Assembly (NCBI RefSeq): GCF_000331515.1
Contig: NZ_AMZO01000021.1
Span: 244,122-308,121 of the forward strand
DNA from: Photobacterium marinum
GTDB taxonomy: Bacteria > Pseudomonadota > Gammaproteobacteria > Enterobacterales > Vibrionaceae
DNA: 64,000 bases
Reading direction: 5' to 3'
Part shown: piece by piece, positions 60,609-64,000 of the stretch
Numbering within the stretch: the stretch's first letter is position 1
Layout of the letters: each line of letters starts with the position of its first letter
Program-made: the position numbers and the translations under genes
Notes under the pieces: model-generated
The model's database searches: none
The model's input: only the letters and a program-made list of their open reading frames with translations
Told to the model about the DNA's origin: nothing

Positions 60609-61190
60609 ATGACTGAATACCTACTACTACTCGTAGGTACAGTGTTGGTAAACAACTTTGTACTGGTAAAATTTTTAGGCCTTTGCCCGTTTATGGGGGT
60701 GTCTAAAAAACTGGAAACAGCAATTGGTATGGGTTTGGCAACCACGTTTGTTCTTACCCTGGCGTCGGTGTGTGCTTACCTTGTCGAAGCCTATATTCTT
60801 GAGCCACTCGGCATTCAATATCTTCGAACCCTCAGCTTCATCCTGGTGATAGCTGTTGTTGTTCAGTTCACTGAAATGGTTGTCCATAAAACCAGCCCGA
60901 CGCTTTATCGTCTGCTGGGTATTTTCCTGCCATTGATCACTACAAACTGTGCAGTTCTGGGTGTTGCCCTACTCAACATCAACGAACGTCATAACTTTAT
61001 CGAGTCTGTGATCTACGGCTTTGGCGCTGCTGTTGGTTTTTCATTGGTTTTGGTTCTGTTTGCTTCAATGCGCGAACGTATTGCAGCGGCAGATGTACCA
61101 AGCCCATTCAAAGGCGCATCGATTGCAATGATTACAGCCGGCCTGATGTCTCTTGCCTTTATGGGCTTTACTGGATTGGTGAAACTATAA
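60609..61190 (+). CDS. rsxA: Electron transport complex subunit RsxA (RnfA)
   Basis: A 193-residue inner-membrane protein with six transmembrane helices, the first subunit of the Rsx/Rnf complex. It opens [20 protein letters not shown] and holds the conserved [16 protein letters not shown] and [11 protein letters not shown] motifs; the latter Cys residues bind a cluster between membrane halves. In vibrios Rnf moves electrons from NADH to ferredoxin or quinone-like carriers coupled to sodium; in E. coli it reduces SoxR. It is followed one base later by rsxB. Confidence 0.95.
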   Translation: MTEYLLLLVGTVLVNNFVLVKFLGLCPFMGVSKKLETAIGMGLATTFVLTLASVCAYLVEAYILEPLGIQYLRTLSFILVIAVVVQFTEMVVHKTSPTLYRLLGIFLPLITTNCAVLGVALLNINERHNFIESVIYGFGAAVGFSLVLVLFASMRERIAAADVPSPFKGASIAMITAGLMSLAFMGFTGLVKL

Positions 61191-61191
61191 G

Positions 61192-61773
61192 ATGAGCGGA
61201 ATCCTAATAGCAGTAGCTGCCATCGCAGTTCTTGCCGCGATTTTTGGTCTCCTTTTAGGCTTTGCCTCTATCCGGTTCAAAGTCGAAGCTGACCCCATCG
61301 TTGAGCAAATTGATGCCATCCTGCCGCAAACCCAATGTGGTCAGTGTGGATATCCTGGTTGCCGCCCTTACGCAGAAGCTATCGCGAATGGTGATGACAT
61401 TAATAAATGTCCTCCTGGCGGTCAGGCAACCATCGAAAAATTAGCTGCTCTTATGGGAGTTGAAGTCGAAGACTCAGCCCATGATGAAAGCAAAGGCATC
61501 AAAAAGGTTGCCTTTATTAATGAAGACATGTGTATCGGCTGTACCAAGTGTATTCAGGCGTGCCCTGTTGACGCCATTGTCGGTGGTACTAAGGCAGTTC
61601 ATACCGTTATCAAAGACGAATGTACCGGCTGTGATCTTTGTGTTTCACCTTGTCCGACCGACTGTATCGATATGGTTCCGGTAGAAATGACACCGGAAAC
61701 CTGGAAGTGGGAGCTAAACAAAATCCCTGTCGTGAATATTCCAACTGATGCCAGCGCCAACAAGGTAGAGTAA
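61192..61773 (+). CDS. rsxB: Electron transport complex subunit RsxB (RnfB)
   Basis: A 193-residue iron-sulfur subunit. After one N-terminal membrane helix, a [4Fe-4S] domain uses [12 protein letters not shown] plus a later CPPGG cysteine, followed by two ferredoxin-type clusters in [16 protein letters not shown] and [16 protein letters not shown]. It passes electrons within the Rnf complex. It lies between rsxA and rsxC with one- and two-base gaps, so the genes form an operon. Confidence 0.95.
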   Translation: MSGILIAVAAIAVLAAIFGLLLGFASIRFKVEADPIVEQIDAILPQTQCGQCGYPGCRPYAEAIANGDDINKCPPGGQATIEKLAALMGVEVEDSAHDESKGIKKVAFINEDMCIGCTKCIQACPVDAIVGGTKAVHTVIKDECTGCDLCVSPCPTDCIDMVPVEMTPETWKWELNKIPVVNIPTDASANKVE

Positions 61774-61775
61774 CC

Positions 61776-64000
61776 ATGCTGTCAATAATCGAACAAATTA
61801 AACAGGGTCAGCTATGGGACTTCCCGGGTGGAATTCATCCGCCAGAGCAGAAAACCCTTTCAAACAAAACAAAAATTGAAGACGCTCAGCTGCCAAAAAA
61901 GCTTGTGCTACCGCTGAAACAGCACATCGGTGCTGTCGGTGATATCCTTGTTTCTGCCGGAGACAAAGTCCGCAAAGGGCAAGTGCTGACTCACGCTGAT
62001 GTCGCAATGAGCGTTCCGGTCCATGCCCCGACTTCTGGTACAATTAAAGCCATCGAGCCTCGTACCATTGCGCACCCGTCTGGCCTGGCGGACATGTGCA
62101 TCATCATCGAACCGGATGGCCATGATCACTGGAGTGAAAAGACACCGGTAGCCGATTACCATCAAGCAGAACCGTCTGATCTTATCGATCACATTCGCCT
62201 GCACGGTATTTCAGGTATGGGTGGTGCGGGTTTCCCTGCCGGTCGAAAACTACAAAGCGGTCTGGGCAAAACTGATGTCCTGATTATTAACGCTGCAGAA
62301 TGTGAGCCATACATTACTGCCGATGACCGCCTGATGCAGGATTATGCTGAAGAAGTAGTTGAAGGCATTCGTGTCCTGAAACATATCCTTAAGCCAAACC
62401 TGAGCATCATTGGTATTGAAGATAACAAACCGGAAGCGATTGAAGCGCTCAAGCAATGCATTTCCGAAAATGACGGCATTATCATTCGTGCTATCCCAAC
62501 CAAATACCCGTCTGGTGGTGAAAAACAGCTAATCAAAGTACTGACAGGCCTGGAAGTACCGGCAAACGGCATTCCGGCGGATATTGGTATAATGATGCAC
62601 AACGTCGGTACGACCTTCGCCATTAAACGCGCGGTTGTTGACGGCGAGCCACTGATTCAGCGTGTAGTAACAGTTACGGGTAAAACATTTAAAAATCCGG
62701 GTAACACCTGGACGCTGTTAGGCACACCAGTTGACTTCCTGCTTGAACGATTCGGTTACAAAGCTGATAAAAAGCTGCCGCGCGTAATCATGGGCGGCCC
62801 GATGATGGGCTTTACCCTGCCGCATTGCGATGTACCGATCACCAAGATTTCAAACTGTATTCTTGCACCGACGCGCAAGGAGATTTCTCCGTCTAACCAT
62901 GAGATGTCCTGTATTCGCTGTTCATCCTGTGCTGATGCCTGCCCTGTTTCTCTGCTACCACAGCAGCTTCAGTGGTATGCCAAAGATAAGGATTACGATA
63001 AGTGCGAAGAATACAATCTGTTTGACTGTATTGAATGCGGTTCCTGTGCCTATGTCTGCCCAAGTGAAATCCCGTTGGTTCAGTACTACCGCCAGGCTAA
63101 AGCTGAAATCCGCACCCGCAAACAGGATGAGCAAAAAGCAGAACGAGCTAAGCTGCGCTTTGAAGCGAAGAAAGCCCGTCTGGAACGTGATAAAGCTGAA
63201 CGCGACAACCGCTTTAAGAAAGCAGCAGAAGATCGCCGTAAAGAAATGGCCGCAACCGGTGGCGATGATGCCGTTGCCGCAGCGATTGCCCGCGTTAAGG
63301 CCAAGCAAGCCGCGGCAAGTGCCGGTGCCGATAAGAAACCTGCAGTAGCCGCCGCAATTGCCCGTGCCAAAGCAAAACAGGCTGAAGCCATCGCAGGCGC
63401 TAACGGTGAAGCTCTACCGGATAACAGCGAAATGGCGAAACTACGTGAAGAACGTAAACGCCAGGCTCGTGAGCGTAAAGCCGCCAAACAGGCAGCAGAA
63501 AGCGTCGCAGTACCTCAATCTACCGGGGACGAGAAAAAAGATGCAGTTGCCGCAGCGATCGCTCGAGCTAAAGCTCGTAAGGCTGAAAAAGAGACAGATA
63601 CAGCTACTTCAAAAGTAACTGAATCAGCTGAAGCCAAAGCGGAAGATCCGAAGAAGGCAGCTGTTGCTGCTGCCATTGCTCGCGCCAAAGCACGCAAGGC
63701 TGAAAAAGAGACAGATACTGCCACTTCAAAAGTAACTGAGTCAGCTGAAGCTAAAGCGGAAGATCCGAAGAAAGCCGCTGTTGCTGCTGCAATTGCTCGC
63801 GCCAAAGCACGCAAGGCTGAAAAAGAGACAGATACAGCTACTTCAAAAGTAACTGAATCAGCTGAAGCCAAAGCGGAAGATCCGAAGAAGGCTGCTGTCG
63901 CTGCTGCCATTGCTCGCGCCAAAGCACGCAAGGCCGAAAAAGAAGCAGATACTGCGACTGCAGAAGCCACTGAATCGACTGAAGCCAAAGCGGAAGATCC
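61776..64000 (+). CDS. rsxC: Electron transport complex subunit RsxC (RnfC), truncated by window end
   Basis: 741 residues are visible. The N-terminal part has the flavin/NADH-binding glycine loop GMGGAGFPAGRK and, after the SLBB-like domain, two [4Fe-4S] clusters in CIRCSSCADACPVSLLP and CIECGSCAYVCPSEIPLV. The remainder (after about residue 440) is a long Ala/Lys/Glu-rich helical tail with AAVAAAIARAKARKAE repeats, in vibrios much longer than in most bacteria. No stop before 64000. It begins two bases after the rsxB stop. Confidence 0.93.
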   Translation, partial: MLSIIEQIKQGQLWDFPGGIHPPEQKTLSNKTKIEDAQLPKKLVLPLKQHIGAVGDILVSAGDKVRKGQVLTHADVAMSVPVHAPTSGTIKAIEPRTIAHPSGLADMCIIIEPDGHDHWSEKTPVADYHQAEPSDLIDHIRLHGISGMGGAGFPAGRKLQSGLGKTDVLIINAAECEPYITADDRLMQDYAEEVVEGIRVLKHILKPNLSIIGIEDNKPEAIEALKQCISENDGIIIRAIPTKYPSGGEKQLIKVLTGLEVPANGIPADIGIMMHNVGTTFAIKRAVVDGEPLIQRVVTVTGKTFKNPGNTWTLLGTPVDFLLERFGYKADKKLPRVIMGGPMMGFTLPHCDVPITKISNCILAPTRKEISPSNHEMSCIRCSSCADACPVSLLPQQLQWYAKDKDYDKCEEYNLFDCIECGSCAYVCPSEIPLVQYYRQAKAEIRTRKQDEQKAERAKLRFEAKKARLERDKAERDNRFKKAAEDRRKEMAATGGDDAVAAAIARVKAKQAAASAGADKKPAVAAAIARAKAKQAEAIAGANGEALPDNSEMAKLREERKRQARERKAAKQAAESVAVPQSTGDEKKDAVAAAIARAKARKAEKETDTATSKVTESAEAKAEDPKKAAVAAAIARAKARKAEKETDTATSKVTESAEAKAEDPKKAAVAAAIARAKARKAEKETDTATSKVTESAEAKAEDPKKAAVAAAIARAKARKAEKEADTATAEATESTEAKAED
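63528..64000 (+). repeat. 117-bp tandem repeats in rsxC
   Basis: Units start at 63528, 63645, 63762, 63879 and 63996, each 117 bp (39 codons), nearly identical and in frame, beginning DPKKAAVAAAIARAKARKAE (first unit DEKKDAVAAAIARAKARKAE) and ending ESAEAKAE. The count cannot be completed because the window ends inside them. Two degenerate AAIARAKAK units lie upstream. Such repeats are prone to slippage and vary in number among strains. Confidence 0.92.

Noticed and set aside
63515..63988. 157-codon repetitive Ala/Ser/Phe-rich minus-strand frame
   Set aside because: It is the antisense of the rsxC 117-bp repeats; periodicity comes from the repeats and it has no start signals.

Overview
The window is chromosomal core DNA of a marine gammaproteobacterium of the family Vibrionaceae. 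The strongest evidence is the block yvcK > < luxU-luxO | qrr sRNA > < uvrB, which combines the LuxU/LuxO quorum-sensing phosphorelay with a divergent Qrr sRNA carrying a sigma-54 promoter and a LuxO site. rsx/rnf genes and a tRNA-Asn follow. Many proteins resemble Vibrio and E. coli orthologues closely. A single qrr next to luxO and the general protein character suggest a Photobacterium-like genus, but that genus call is inference. I see no prophage, insertion sequence, CRISPR array, plasmid gene or defence island.

Layout. 1-5.5 kb: the start of a Dcu-type C4-dicarboxylate transporter behind an FNR-like site, a YdjM-like membrane protein, a CBS-domain protein, an AsmA-family protein and uridine kinase. 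5.5-13.3 kb: Mrp divergent from metG, a DAACS symporter, and two uncharacterised envelope proteins. 13.4-20.9 kb (minus): serS, rarA, lolA, ftsK, lrp. 21-27 kb: ald (divergent from lrp), trxB, cydD-cydC and a glycine-zipper protein. 27.6-32.7 kb: aat, bpt, infA, clpA, clpS, cspD, which brings the bacterial N-degron genes together. 33-40 kb: icd, rluE, then mnmA-hflD-purB behind a perfect PurR-type operator, and roxA. 40-46 kb (minus): oppABCDF. 46-48 kb: two small genes below usual ORF cut-offs and a ParB-like hypothetical. 48-50.5 kb (minus): moaA-moaC-moaD-moaE behind a Moco riboswitch, with no moaB. 50.6-52.7 kb: two hypotheticals (one LON-domain) and yvcK. 52.6-57 kb: luxU-luxO, qrr, uvrB. 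57.4-59.4 kb: a lipoprotein 5'-nucleotidase. 59.4-60.6 kb: non-coding DNA with DnaA-box-like sites, tRNA-Asn and a partial tandem duplication. 60.6-64 kb: rsxA, rsxB and the 5' part of rsxC, cut by the window end inside 117-bp tandem repeats.

Gene order from serS to cspD and from icd to roxA largely follows E. coli, so most calls rest on both sequence and synteny. The regulatory logic that can be read directly is quorum sensing (LuxU phosphorylates LuxO, LuxO with sigma-54 drives qrr), purine control of mnmA-hflD-purB, cofactor control of moa by a riboswitch, possible Lrp control at lrp/ald, and anaerobic control of the Dcu gene. I found no clearly new multi-gene system. The least explained items are a 34-codon gene whose stop codon lies in a hairpin loop, a tandem duplication of the 3' end of tRNA-Asn, a DnaA-box-like inverted repeat far from any replication gene, and the loss of moaB.
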